DNA from: G039954875 sp039954875
GTDB taxonomy: Bacteria > Bacteroidota > Bacteroidia > Flavobacteriales > Blattabacteriaceae
Assembly (NCBI GenBank): GCA_039954875.1
Contig: CP157202.1
Coordinates: forward strand, 744,001 to 808,000
Direction: 5' to 3'
DNA length: 64,000 nt
Position numbers and translations under genes: made by a program. The notes below the pieces were generated by a model that saw only the letters and a list, made by a program, of their open reading frames with translations, was not told the origin of the DNA and did no database searches. Positions 20,759 to 30,540 of the stretch are shown in pieces. How positions within the stretch are numbered: the stretch's first letter is position 1; every line of letters begins with the position of its first letter.

Positions 20759-22126
20759 TTATTCGGTATCGTTCAATATTTGACGGAATTTATCGGCCCA
20801 AATTTCAATGAAAGACCGGGACCGTGCTTTGCTCTTCTCCTCTTTTTTAGCTGAAGGGATTTCTTCGGAAATGTCTTTTGGAATAACGTTTTTGAATAAT
20901 TCTCCTGAAAGGAATACACCATGAGGGTGTACGATATTTTTAGATCCATGGTCTATTTCGTTATATAACCGGTCTAGTCCTTTCATTACCAAACCGATGG
21001 CTGTGGCGTATTCTGGATGGGCTAGGTTGTGATCTTCTCCGCCAGCGATGTGCTCGTTGGAATAGCCGATGCGTACATCCATACCGGTAGTATATTCGGT
21101 GAGCGGACGGATGTGCTTGAGTTGAGATCCGCCACCTGTCATGACCAATCCCGCGATGAGGTGTTTTTTTTGCTCTTCGTGTCCATAGCTTTTGATTTCC
21201 ATATAGACTTGCTCGAGTATCTCACTGATACGAGCATTGATGATTTGTGAGAGGCGTTTCAAAGAGATCTCCTTAGGCTCACGTCCGCGTAAGCCGGGTA
21301 TCGATACGATCTCAGTCTCTTTGTTTTCTCCGGGCCAGGCCGAACCGAATTTGACTTTCAGTAGTTCTGCTTGTCGTTCGATGATTGAACATCCGGTTTT
21401 GATATCTTCGGTGATAATATTACCTCCGAAAGGGATCACAGCAGTATGGCGGATGATATTGTCTTTGAAGATGGCGATATCTGTAGTACCTCCTCCTATA
21501 TCAACCAGAGCCACGCCGGCTTCTCTTTCTTCAAGGCTCAACACTGCTTCAGCAGAAGCTAAAGGTTCTAGGGTGATCCCAGCTAGACCTAAACCAGATG
21601 CCTTGACGCACCGACCAATATTACGAATGGAGGAGATTTCACCTACAACCAAGTGAAAATTGGCTTCTAAACGGCTACCATACATGCCGATGGGTTCTTT
21701 GATCTCTACTTGACTATCGACTTTGTACTCTTGAGGTAAGACGTGTATGATCTCTTCACCTGGAAGCATAATGAGTTTGTGTACTTGGCCGATCAGTCGC
21801 TTGATATCTTCATGACTGATGACTTCTTCAAAATCTTTCCGGATAATATAATCACTGTGTTGCAAGCTTCTGATGTGTTGTCCAGCGATCCCGACGATAA
21901 CTTCCTTTATTTTGACATCTGAACTACGTTCGGCTTCGGTCACAGCCTGAGTAATAGATTCTATCGTTTGGGTTATATTGTTCACTACGCCTCTATGTAC
22001 GCCAATGCTTTTGGCTCGTCCCACACCGAGAATTTCGATCTTATCATATTCGTTTTTTCGGCCTACAACTGCTATGATCTTCGTAGTACCAATGTCGAGA
22101 CCTACGGCCAGATCTTGGTATTCCAT
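20759..22126 (-). CDS. ftsA: Cell division actin-like ATPase FtsA
   Basis: FtsA tethers FtsZ to the membrane and recruits later division proteins. The 455-residue protein has the actin-fold phosphate loops VGLDIGTTKIIAVVG at the start and ALVDIGGGTTDIAIF in the middle, plus GLVMTGGGSQLKHI for adenosine binding. The C-terminal stretch RSFIEIWADKFRQILND is an amphipathic helix of the membrane-targeting type. It follows ftsQ by four bases and precedes ftsZ by 12, consistent with tight co-expression. Confidence 0.96.
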   Translation of the reverse strand: MEYQDLAVGLDIGTTKIIAVVGRKNEYDKIEILGVGRAKSIGVHRGVVNNITQTIESITQAVTEAERSSDVKIKEVIVGIAGQHIRSLQHSDYIIRKDFEEVISHEDIKRLIGQVHKLIMLPGEEIIHVLPQEYKVDSQVEIKEPIGMYGSRLEANFHLVVGEISSIRNIGRCVKASGLGLAGITLEPLASAEAVLSLEEREAGVALVDIGGGTTDIAIFKDNIIRHTAVIPFGGNIITEDIKTGCSIIERQAELLKVKFGSAWPGENKETEIVSIPGLRGREPKEISLKRLSQIINARISEILEQVYMEIKSYGHEEQKKHLIAGLVMTGGGSQLKHIRPLTEYTTGMDVRIGYSNEHIAGGEDHNLAHPEYATAIGLVMKGLDRLYNEIDHGSKNIVHPHGVFLSGELFKNVIPKDISEEIPSAKKEEKSKARSRSFIEIWADKFRQILNDTE

Positions 22127-22130
22127 AAGT

Positions 22131-22856
22131 TTATCTTTTTATTGCAACGATTTGATTTTTATATTGTAAATAGATCATCTTGTATTGATTAGTTTCTATT
22201 TTATCTAGGTATTGCTCATAAAAAGCTTTCAACTTACCAAATTTAACGTCAAGATCCATCAACGAACCGAATGCAATGATATAATGGTTTATTTGTGTGA
22301 TCAAGTTAAATGAATTTGATGCAACTTTCCGGATACCAATGATTTGATTCTTCAATAATTTGTCTATATTGATGTATGAGATCAAGGAGATTAGTTTCTT
22401 TCGGTCTTCTTTTGAAAAGGGACCTTCGGCTAAAATCACTTCGGTAGCATAAGTCGGGCTGAGGGGCATCAATTGACCTTCTTTGGTTAAATAATAACTC
22501 TTAATGCCGTCTTTGATCCGCAAGACAGGCTCTTGTTGCCGGACAATAACATTGAGCATACCGTCGGTAGTGAGAAAAACTTCAGATTTTTGTATGAAAG
22601 GATGACTGTCGAGTTTTTTTTCTATTTCTAATGTATTGATTTCGTGAAGCTTTTTTCTACTTATGGCCCCATAAGTAGTGAATATAAGCCGTTTAATATC
22701 TTGATCATTTATAAAAAAAATCCTTACTGAAGTATCAACTATGATCCTAATATTTTTCAAGAATCTTTCCTTATGGTATTTTTGGGTAAAGATGATCAGG
22801 GAGATCACTGCTACTGTAGCCAATACGATTGTGAAGTATGTTAGTTTGTATTTCAT
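22131..22856 (-). CDS. ftsQ: Cell division protein FtsQ
   Basis: A 241-residue bitopic protein: short cytoplasmic start, one membrane helix (TYFTIVLATVAVISLIIF), then a periplasmic part with a POTRA-like domain (INTLEIEKKLDSHPFIQKSE) and the beta domain containing RQQEPVLRIKDG and YLTKEGQLMPL. This arrangement and the position between murC and ftsA identify FtsQ; sequence identity is low in the family. Its start abuts the murC stop directly. Confidence 0.9.
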   Translation of the reverse strand: MKYKLTYFTIVLATVAVISLIIFTQKYHKERFLKNIRIIVDTSVRIFFINDQDIKRLIFTTYGAISRKKLHEINTLEIEKKLDSHPFIQKSEVFLTTDGMLNVIVRQQEPVLRIKDGIKSYYLTKEGQLMPLSPTYATEVILAEGPFSKEDRKKLISLISYINIDKLLKNQIIGIRKVASNSFNLITQINHYIIAFGSLMDLDVKFGKLKAFYEQYLDKIETNQYKMIYLQYKNQIVAIKR

Positions 22857-24218
22857 TTAATCGTATTGTTCATTTAGCCATTTTTTTATAGGTTCGGCCA
22901 ACGTGTCAATGTCTCCAGCTCCTATGGTCAGCAATACTTGAAAATCCTTTTTACGAATCCTTTCCATGGCGTTTGAAAGATTAGCTACTTCTTTTTCTTC
23001 TAATTGAATTTGTTTAAGCAGGGCTGCAGCAGTGATCCCTTCAATAGGTTCTTCACGAGCCGGATAGATCTCAAGCAAAATCAGTGCGTCTAGTTTTTCC
23101 AAACTTCGAGCAAAGACTTCTTGAAAATCCCTGGTCCGGCTAAAAAGATGTGGCTGAAATACACCTAGGATTTTTTTACCGGGGGCCAATACTCTTGCTG
23201 TGCTGATGAGTGCATCTATTTCTGTGGGATGATGAGCATAATCATCGATATAGATTTTTTCACCCGACCGATGTTGTATGGAGAAACGTCGTTTAATCCC
23301 TCGAAAGGAGGCTAGGGCCACCCGTACCTCTCCGGCTGTGACCTCCATCTGTATAGCCATAGCTAGGGCCGCCGTAACGTTCCCCATGTTGTGCTGGCCC
23401 GGTAGGGGAAGGGGCAAAGCTTCCCAAGTTTCATCGGGACTATGAAAATCAAAACACCATCCATTTGACTCCATCCGTAGATGGTCTGAATAGTAATCAG
23501 CGCACTCTCCAGCAGCGTAGGCAACGCCTCCTGATATAGGCAAACCTTTATACACAAAGAGCTTACCTTGGGGTTTCAATTGTTGAGAAAATGTTCGATA
23601 GCTGTCTTCTAGAGCATCTTTATTTTGATAGATGTCGAGGTGATCGGCATCTATCGAGGTGACACAAGCAATGTCGGGAGATAATTGTAGAAAGGAACGG
23701 TCAAATTCGTCGGCCTCGACCACTGATATTTCTTTACCGCCTAGGATAATATTGGATTGATAATTTTCTGCAATTCCACCTAGGAAAGCTGTACTTTTTT
23801 TACCAGCACCGTGGAGTATGTGCCCAAGCAGTGTACAGGTAGTCGTTTTACCATGAGTACCAGCTACGGCCAGGCAAAAACTATCTCTCGTGATCAATCC
23901 CAATACCTCGGAACGTTTCTTGATTAGGTAGGATTGTGCTCTCAAAAGCTGCCATTGTTGGTTATCTTTGGACATAGCTGGGGTGTAAATGATCAAGCTA
24001 TGCTTGGGTCCGAGCCAAATAGGTAGAATATCGGGACTGTCTTGATAGGTAATGGGTATACCTTCTTTTTCCATTTGCCAGGTTAAGACTGTTGGGGTAC
24101 GGTCGTATCCGGATACGACCTTACCCATACTGTGAAAATATCGGGCCAATGCGCTCATCCCAATGCCACCGATGCCCAAAAAGTAAAAATTTTGAATAGT
24201 ATTTAGACTTATACTCAT
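22857..24218 (-). CDS. murC: UDP-N-acetylmuramate--L-alanine ligase
   Basis: MurC adds the first amino acid, L-alanine, to UDP-MurNAc. The 453-residue enzyme has the Rossmann motif GIGGIGMSALARYFHSMGK, the ATP loop AVAGTHGKTTTCTLLGHIL, the central EADEFDRSF segment and DDYAHHPTEIDALIS with the catalytic-region histidines. These are the full set of Mur ligase signatures. It overlaps murG by four bases (ATGA-type junction) and abuts ftsQ. It is needed for the lipid II precursor pathway that this cluster encodes. Confidence 0.96.
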   Translation of the reverse strand: MSISLNTIQNFYFLGIGGIGMSALARYFHSMGKVVSGYDRTPTVLTWQMEKEGIPITYQDSPDILPIWLGPKHSLIIYTPAMSKDNQQWQLLRAQSYLIKKRSEVLGLITRDSFCLAVAGTHGKTTTCTLLGHILHGAGKKSTAFLGGIAENYQSNIILGGKEISVVEADEFDRSFLQLSPDIACVTSIDADHLDIYQNKDALEDSYRTFSQQLKPQGKLFVYKGLPISGGVAYAAGECADYYSDHLRMESNGWCFDFHSPDETWEALPLPLPGQHNMGNVTAALAMAIQMEVTAGEVRVALASFRGIKRRFSIQHRSGEKIYIDDYAHHPTEIDALISTARVLAPGKKILGVFQPHLFSRTRDFQEVFARSLEKLDALILLEIYPAREEPIEGITAAALLKQIQLEEKEVANLSNAMERIRKKDFQVLLTIGAGDIDTLAEPIKKWLNEQYD

Positions 24219-25330
24219 AAGTAATTTATAACTTCTTCTGCGATTGTATGTACTGCATTTGGTGTGCTGATAGCTAAAATATTTTTCGATAAGGTTTGCC
24301 TCATGGCTTGATTATTCAGCATATAAATGACCGTATCGATGAGTTTTTCATCTATTTCTTCGTTCCGGATCATAAAAGCGGCTTTTTTGTTCACCACAGC
24401 GTTTGCATTTATGAACTGATGGTCCTCAGCTGACCACGGTAAAGGGATGAGTAGGCAAGGTTTGCCCAAGACTGCAAGCTCTGATATGGCCAACCCACCA
24501 GCCCTCGATACGACAACGTCCGCCGCAACATAGGCCATACGCACATCATTGATGAATTCTCTAAAACGAATATTTGGATGTTGACACCCAGGATTATTTC
24601 TAATTTTTTCAAAATCAGGCTTACCCACCTGCCATAGGAGTTGTATATCTTTATCTACGAGTCTATTGACACCTTTAATCCAACCATTATTGATGCTACG
24701 TGCTCCATGACTACCGCCTATCGAGAGAATGATAGGTCTATTAGGGTTTAAACCAAATTTTTGGCAAGCTTTCTCACGGCTGGGCAATGGGGAAAGAAAT
24801 TCTGAACGTACCGGATTACCAGTGACGATCGTTTTATTTTTACTAAAAAATACCAAAGATTCTTCAAAAGCTACGAATACTTTTTTGGCACAATACCCCC
24901 CTACTTTAATATTAGTATATCCTGGCCTGGTATTTTGCTCCTGAACGAATATAGGGATTTTATAGCCATACGCTAAGCACAACGGAATACCGCTAACATA
25001 GCCTCCTGTGCCGATAACCACATCTGGACGAAAGGATCGGATAATTTTTCTAGATTCCTTACAACTATTGATTACCTTCAAAATAAAAACAAATATTTCT
25101 TTCGAAATTTTTTCAGGAAAGCCTGATATCCACAGTCCTTTGATGTCATAACCTGCTTGGGGGACTTTTTCCATTTCCATATGATATTTGGCACCTATGA
25201 ATAAAAAAATTCCCAGACGATCCATTTCCAACAAGCGCTTTTTCAGCGCGTCTGCAATAGCAATAGCAGGATATACGTGTCCTCCGGTACCCCCTCCACA
25301 GATTAGAATCTTAGGCGATTTTTTCTTCAT
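24215..25330 (-). CDS. murG: Lipid II-forming N-acetylglucosaminyltransferase MurG
   Basis: MurG transfers GlcNAc from UDP-GlcNAc to lipid I on the inner face of the membrane, making lipid II. The 371-residue protein shows the acceptor-side loop ICGGGTGGHVYPAIAIADAL, the second glycine loop LSIGGSHGARSIN and the UDP-GlcNAc site SRAGGLAISELAVLGKPCLL. Length and motif order are standard for a GT28 enzyme. Its start lies 20 bases inside ftsW and its end overlaps murC by four bases. Confidence 0.96.
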   Translation of the reverse strand: MKKKSPKILICGGGTGGHVYPAIAIADALKKRLLEMDRLGIFLFIGAKYHMEMEKVPQAGYDIKGLWISGFPEKISKEIFVFILKVINSCKESRKIIRSFRPDVVIGTGGYVSGIPLCLAYGYKIPIFVQEQNTRPGYTNIKVGGYCAKKVFVAFEESLVFFSKNKTIVTGNPVRSEFLSPLPSREKACQKFGLNPNRPIILSIGGSHGARSINNGWIKGVNRLVDKDIQLLWQVGKPDFEKIRNNPGCQHPNIRFREFINDVRMAYVAADVVVSRAGGLAISELAVLGKPCLLIPLPWSAEDHQFINANAVVNKKAAFMIRNEEIDEKLIDTVIYMLNNQAMRQTLSKNILAISTPNAVHTIAEEVINYL

Positions 25331-26504
25331 TTTCTTTGATATTTTCTGTTTCTAACATAAATGGATCATCCTTTTGAATGGTTCGGCTGACGCTTAAAAT
25401 CACCCCCAAACCAAAACAGCTTATCCATATCGAGGTACCCCCAGCACTAATCAACGGCAAGGTTTGGCCGGTAACTGGCAACAAATTGACTGCCACCCCC
25501 ATATTTATCAACGCTTGACTGACTATGGGTAAGCCCATCGCCAACACGAGTAGGCTGCCGAAATAACGATCTACCTTCGTAGCGATGATTAGGACACGCA
25601 GAAAGATCATTACATAGATGAATAGCAATATAATACCTCCCACTGCACCGTACTCCTCAACGATGATAGCATAGATGAAATCTGATGAAGATTGTGGCAA
25701 AGAAGCCTTCAACGCACTCTTCCCAGGACCTCGTCCAAATTGTCCACCCAGTACGATAGCTGTTTTGGCACGTTTAACCTGATAACTCTCCTCGGCATTT
25801 TTATCCATAAATCGCTCCACACGGCCCTTCCAAGTATGTACACGATTGCTCGGTATTTTATCCCTCAACTTGAGCGCAACGAAGATAAAAACCCCAGCAG
25901 CAAAAACACCTATCAGCAACATGAGCAACAAATATCGGAAAGGATAGTTTCCAAGGAAAAGCAATATTAGCACCAAGATAAATAATATCACTGCCGTAGA
26001 ACCATTGGCAGGAAAGATCAATGCAATAGTGATAAAAACCGGAACAAGTAGCGGCCAAAACGATTCCATAAAACTGATAGGCTTATCTTTATTCTTTGCC
26101 AGATACCTCGCACAATAGATCAGAAGTACCATGGTTGCCGCTGTAGAAGTCTGAAACAAAACATTGATAATCGGTACACGAAGCCATCGAGCTGCACTAG
26201 CCCCTTCTTCCGTCTGACCCTGGATGAGAGTAGCGACAAGCAAGACAAATACCAAAGGCATTGCCAAAACAGCCAGCCCACCGAAATATTTATAATCTAT
26301 GAATTGGGTGAAAAACAAGATGATAAAACCCACAGCTAAGAAAAGTGCATGCTTGAATAAATAATGAAACACCGTACTACTCCCATGTACAACAACCAAA
26401 TTGGTACTGGCCGAGTAGATCGGTAAAAACGAAAAGACTGCTAACAGACCAATAAAAGCCCACAGATAACGATCACCTTTGATGTATTTGCCCAAGCTAT
26501 CCAT
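25311..26504 (-). CDS. ftsW: Septal peptidoglycan polymerase FtsW
   Basis: A SEDS-family glycosyltransferase (397 residues) that polymerises glycan strands at the septum together with FtsI. About ten membrane helices are visible; family motifs include FLPIYSASTNLVVVHGSS at the start, the loop VKRAKTAIVLGGQFGRGPGK, SDFIYAIIVEEYGAVGG and the end AGGTSIWISCFGLGVILSVS. It abuts murD and overlaps murG. The C-terminal tail is short and acidic. Confidence 0.95.
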   Translation of the reverse strand: MDSLGKYIKGDRYLWAFIGLLAVFSFLPIYSASTNLVVVHGSSTVFHYLFKHALFLAVGFIILFFTQFIDYKYFGGLAVLAMPLVFVLLVATLIQGQTEEGASAARWLRVPIINVLFQTSTAATMVLLIYCARYLAKNKDKPISFMESFWPLLVPVFITIALIFPANGSTAVILFILVLILLFLGNYPFRYLLLMLLIGVFAAGVFIFVALKLRDKIPSNRVHTWKGRVERFMDKNAEESYQVKRAKTAIVLGGQFGRGPGKSALKASLPQSSSDFIYAIIVEEYGAVGGIILLFIYVMIFLRVLIIATKVDRYFGSLLVLAMGLPIVSQALINMGVAVNLLPVTGQTLPLISAGGTSIWISCFGLGVILSVSRTIQKDDPFMLETENIKENEEKIA

Positions 26505-27836
26505 CTACAAATTTTTCACCTCTTCTTTAAATTGCTGGCCTCGATCTTCATAGTTTTTAAACAGATCAAAACTGGCACAAGCCGGAGACAACAAAACATT
26601 GTCCCTCCTACATCCGAGCATGTAAGCACTGCGTACAGCCTCCTTCATAGTCTGAGTATCAATAATCGGATCAATCAACTCCTTGAAAGTATCAATGAGT
26701 TTTCGGTTGTTCAGCCCTAAACAAACCAGAGCTTTGATTTTTTTCTTCACTAGTGGGATCAGTTCGGTATAATCATTACCCTTATCCTGCCCACCAGCGA
26801 TCCATACCGTTGGGGAATTCATGCTCTCCAAGGCGTAGAACACCGAATTGACATTGGTAGCCTTAGAATCATTAATAAATTGTATACCATGTCTCTTGAG
26901 TACAAGTTCCATACGGTGCTCTACAGTTTTGAAATCGACCAAACTTCTTTTGATCGATTCTTTGCGGATATTCACCAACTGAGCAGCCAATCCAGCAGAC
27001 ATAACATTGTACACATTATGACGGCCTTGTAGATTAAGTTCTTCTGTTTTCATACTGAGGACATCTTGTCGACTTCGTATAATAATCTTTTGGTCTTCCA
27101 GGTAGGCCCCCTGCTCAAAAGACTTCTCTAGTGAGAAGGGGATGCAACACGCCTTACTCGGATGCTTGGAGAATGCCCCTCGAATGACCATATCATCATT
27201 ATAAATAAAAAAATCACTTTTGCGTTGATGGACTGTGATCTGAAATTTAGCATCGATATAGCGTTCGAAATCACCATCATATCGGTCCAAATGGTCTGGT
27301 GTAATGTTGAGCAAAATAGCAATATCAGGTCGAAAACCTGGTGAATCGTCCAGTTGAAAACTACTCATCTCAAGCACATAATAATCAAAATCATTTTCAG
27401 CCACATCCCGAGCAAAACTCCGGCCAATATTTCCGACCAATCCAACACGAAGACCACCATCCTTGAGCAACTGATGCGTGAGCATACTCGTAGTAGTCTT
27501 ACCATTGCTCCCGGTGATCGCAATGATCCTCGCTTGGGTATAACGCCGCGCAAAGACCAACTCTGAGACGATGGGTATATTGTGGGCCCGAATCTCTTGG
27601 ACCAAAGGCGCAGTCCAAGGGATCCCAGGACTTTTGATCACCTCGTCGGCATGTAAAATCTGCTCCCGACTATGCTGACCCTCTTCAAAGTGAATCTGAT
27701 ACTCAATCATCGTCTTTTTGTACTGTATATCGATATAGCCCTGATCGGACAAAAAGACTTCTAAACCCTGTTTTTTAGCCAGCACAGCGGCCCCTGTACC
27801 ACTTTCCCCTCCTCCTATGACAACCAATCTTTTCAT
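26505..27836 (-). CDS. murD: UDP-MurNAc-L-alanine--D-glutamate ligase
   Basis: MurD adds D-glutamate as the second stem-peptide residue. The 443-residue enzyme begins with a Rossmann segment (VVIGGGESGTGAAVLAKKQG), followed by the ATP loop AITGSNGKTTTSMLTHQLL, the metal/ATP region EMSSFQLDD, LLNITPDHLDRYDG and the C-terminal NDSKATNVNS motif. All MurD landmarks are intact. It shares one base with the mraY stop codon (TAATG junction) and abuts ftsW, so it is translated as part of the cluster. Confidence 0.96.
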   Translation of the reverse strand: MKRLVVIGGGESGTGAAVLAKKQGLEVFLSDQGYIDIQYKKTMIEYQIHFEEGQHSREQILHADEVIKSPGIPWTAPLVQEIRAHNIPIVSELVFARRYTQARIIAITGSNGKTTTSMLTHQLLKDGGLRVGLVGNIGRSFARDVAENDFDYYVLEMSSFQLDDSPGFRPDIAILLNITPDHLDRYDGDFERYIDAKFQITVHQRKSDFFIYNDDMVIRGAFSKHPSKACCIPFSLEKSFEQGAYLEDQKIIIRSRQDVLSMKTEELNLQGRHNVYNVMSAGLAAQLVNIRKESIKRSLVDFKTVEHRMELVLKRHGIQFINDSKATNVNSVFYALESMNSPTVWIAGGQDKGNDYTELIPLVKKKIKALVCLGLNNRKLIDTFKELIDPIIDTQTMKEAVRSAYMLGCRRDNVLLSPACASFDLFKNYEDRGQQFKEEVKNL

Positions 27837-29068
27837 TATCTAATTTTTAATGATATAATCACCACCACGGCCAACATGATCTGGATGATCAGGAAACGAC
27901 TAACGATCATGCTCTCATGATAACCCAGCTTCTGAAAATGATGATGCAAAGGTGCCATGAGGAAAATCCGCCGGCCAACACCATGTTTCAGTTTGGTATA
28001 CTTGAAGTAGAGTACTTGAATGATCACCGAAAGGTTTTCAATTAAAAAAATTCCACACAATACCGGTAGGCTTAACTCCTTCCTTGTAGTGATGGCCAAC
28101 ACGGCGATCACCCCACCGACCGTCAGACTACCTGTATCACCCATGAAGACTTGTGCTGGATAAGTATTATACCACAAAAAACCGATCAGTGCCCCAACTA
28201 AGGCTGCTGAAAAGATCACCATCTCACCCACATTGGGGATATACATGATGTTTAGATAACTGGCAAAGATCACATTACCCGATATCCAGGCGAGTAGTGC
28301 CAGTGTTGCGACAATGACCGATGAAGTACCTGCTGCTAGACCATCGATACCATCAGTGAGATTGGCTCCGTTGGACACGGATGTAATGATCAGAACGACG
28401 ATGGGAATGAAAACAATCCAAACATATTGATCCCAATCTTCATCGGCCCAACTCAGGAGCCAAGCGTAGTCAAACTCATTATCCTTTACAAAAGGTAAGG
28501 TAGTTTTGATCGTATGTTTTTCAGTATAAAAGAAACGATGGGGGGCTTTGCCATGGGCAATCTCAAAACGTGTGGAAGTTTTAATTTTCTCCTTGATCGT
28601 GATCTTTTCATTGAAATACATCACACTGCCGATGAAAATACCGAGCCCTACTTGACCAAGGATCTTGAGTCTTGCTTTGAGTCCCTCTTTATTCTTCTTA
28701 AAAACTTTGATATAGTCATCGGTAAATCCAACGAAACCCATCCACAACATGGTCACGACCAACATAATGACGTAGATATTACCCAACCTAGCGAGGAGCA
28801 ACGTAGGGATCAACGTAGCGGCGACGATGATGATTCCTCCCATGGTTGGAGTACCTTCCTTCTCCTTTTGACCAACCAATCCAAGGTCGCGTACCTTCTC
28901 ACCCAACTGTTTCTTCTGGATCCAATCGATAACCATCTTGCCGTAGAATAGGGCAACACATAAAGATAATATGAGTGCTATACCAGCTCTGAGAGAAATG
29001 TAGTGTAGCAGCCCAATGCCGGGAAGGTTATATTTTTTTTTTAAATATTCAAAAATGTAATAGATCAT
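27836..29068 (-). CDS. mraY: Phospho-MurNAc-pentapeptide translocase MraY
   Basis: MraY attaches phospho-MurNAc-pentapeptide to undecaprenyl phosphate, giving lipid I. The 410-residue integral membrane protein has the family motifs KEGTPTMGGIIIVAATLIPT, VGFTDDYIKVFKKNKEGLKA, NLTDGIDGLAAGTSSV, FMGDTGSLTVGGVIAVLA and MAPLHHHFQKLG; the aspartates of DDYIK and GDTGS bind magnesium. It is about 50 residues longer than the E. coli enzyme because of a charged insert after the fourth helix (around residues 155-215), which is usual in Bacteroidota. Eight bases separate it from murE. Confidence 0.96.
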   Translation of the reverse strand: MIYYIFEYLKKKYNLPGIGLLHYISLRAGIALILSLCVALFYGKMVIDWIQKKQLGEKVRDLGLVGQKEKEGTPTMGGIIIVAATLIPTLLLARLGNIYVIMLVVTMLWMGFVGFTDDYIKVFKKNKEGLKARLKILGQVGLGIFIGSVMYFNEKITIKEKIKTSTRFEIAHGKAPHRFFYTEKHTIKTTLPFVKDNEFDYAWLLSWADEDWDQYVWIVFIPIVVLIITSVSNGANLTDGIDGLAAGTSSVIVATLALLAWISGNVIFASYLNIMYIPNVGEMVIFSAALVGALIGFLWYNTYPAQVFMGDTGSLTVGGVIAVLAITTRKELSLPVLCGIFLIENLSVIIQVLYFKYTKLKHGVGRRIFLMAPLHHHFQKLGYHESMIVSRFLIIQIMLAVVVIISLKIR

Positions 29069-29076
29069 TTTCGACT

Positions 29077-30540
29077 TTATTTTTCTTGACTTAACAAAAT
29101 AGTTCTAACGATCTGCATATCATCGAAGGGTTGTCGTATACCCTGAATCTCTTGGTAGGTTTCGTGACCTTTGCCTGCCACTAAGATGATGTCACCAGGC
29201 CTAGCTAAAACGATAACGGTTTTAATAGCCTCCTTCCGATCGGCTATACGTAGGATCTTGTTTCGATTTTGTATGCTCAATTCATTTTCCATATCGTCAA
29301 GAATTTTTTCCGGATCCTCGTATCTTGGGTTGTCTGAAGTCAGGACTACCAGATCAGAGTTTTCGCAGGCGATATGTGCCATGAGTGGACGCTTTTCTCG
29401 ATCCCTATTACCACCACAACCTACGAGGCAAATAAGATATTCACGATCATTCATAATCTCTCGAATAGTTTGTAAAACACTCTTCAAAGCGTCAGGTGTA
29501 TGGGCATAGTCTATTATATAGTGGACTCCTGCAGAAGATGAAAATTTTTGAAAACGGCCTTTCACAGCGCTGAGAGTGCTCATTGCTGTAAGTATTTCCC
29601 AGGTGTCCTCACCCAATGCAATGGCTGTACTGTAGACAGCCAACAGGTTGTAGACATTGAAGGTTCCGATTAGAGGCGTCCAAAACTCATAGCCATCGAC
29701 TAGGAGTTTGATTCCCTCAAAACTTCTCTCTAAAATCTTGGCTTTATGATCGGCCGAGCTTTTTAGTGCATAGCTATGCTTTTGGGCCCATACATTTTGT
29801 AACATAACCGAGGCATGCTTGTCATCGGCATTGACCAAGGCAAAGGCTTCTTTAGACAGGTGGTCAAAAAAGGATTTCTTGACTGAGAGGTAGTTTTGAA
29901 AGGTTTTATGGTAATCGAGATGGTCATGAGTGATATTGGTAAAAATCCCTCCAATAAAATTTAGACCTGCGATGCGTTTTTGATCGATCCCATGTGAACT
30001 AACCTCCATAAAGGCATAGGTACAACCTGCTTCGAAGGCTTCTTTCAAGCATTTGTTGATCTGGATCACATCTGGAGTAGTATGTATGGCTGGAGTCTCT
30101 CTCCCAGCAATTTTTATAGCGATGGTTGAGAGCATAGCAGATTTTTCTCCCAGTTTAGAAAATAGTTCATAGAGCAAGGTGACGACAGTGGTCTTACCAT
30201 TGGTACCTGTGATACCGATCAGTTTCAATTTTTGAGTAGGATGCCCATAAAAATTTGCTGCGATTGAGCCCAAGGTTTCAGCTGTATCCTCTACGATAAG
30301 GTAAGTAACAGCCTCATCTGTCGTCTCAGGTAGTCTCTCACAGACCACAACATTAGCTCCTCTTTGTATGGCATCTCCAATAAAGGTATGCCCGTCGGTC
30401 GTACTCCCACAGATGGCCACAAAGAGTGAATTCGATTCGGCTTGGGTAGAATGTTGACACAACCCGTCTACCAGCTTGTCACTTGAGCCTATCAACTGAC
30501 AGACGGATATTTGGTCAAGCATATTCTCAAGTCGTTTCAT
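29077..30540 (-). CDS. murE: UDP-MurNAc-tripeptide synthetase MurE, meso-DAP type
   Basis: MurE adds the third stem-peptide residue. In this 487-residue enzyme the ATP loop is IGITGTNGKTTVVTLLYELF, and the amino-acid selecting motif is LTSDNPRYEDP. The DNPR form is the one that selects meso-diaminopimelate rather than lysine, in agreement with the dapF gene near 40 kb. The N-terminal UDP-binding domain and the DYAHTPDALK segment are intact. It overlaps ftsI by four bases. Confidence 0.96.
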   Translation of the reverse strand: MKRLENMLDQISVCQLIGSSDKLVDGLCQHSTQAESNSLFVAICGSTTDGHTFIGDAIQRGANVVVCERLPETTDEAVTYLIVEDTAETLGSIAANFYGHPTQKLKLIGITGTNGKTTVVTLLYELFSKLGEKSAMLSTIAIKIAGRETPAIHTTPDVIQINKCLKEAFEAGCTYAFMEVSSHGIDQKRIAGLNFIGGIFTNITHDHLDYHKTFQNYLSVKKSFFDHLSKEAFALVNADDKHASVMLQNVWAQKHSYALKSSADHKAKILERSFEGIKLLVDGYEFWTPLIGTFNVYNLLAVYSTAIALGEDTWEILTAMSTLSAVKGRFQKFSSSAGVHYIIDYAHTPDALKSVLQTIREIMNDREYLICLVGCGGNRDREKRPLMAHIACENSDLVVLTSDNPRYEDPEKILDDMENELSIQNRNKILRIADRKEAIKTVIVLARPGDIILVAGKGHETYQEIQGIRQPFDDMQIVRTILLSQEK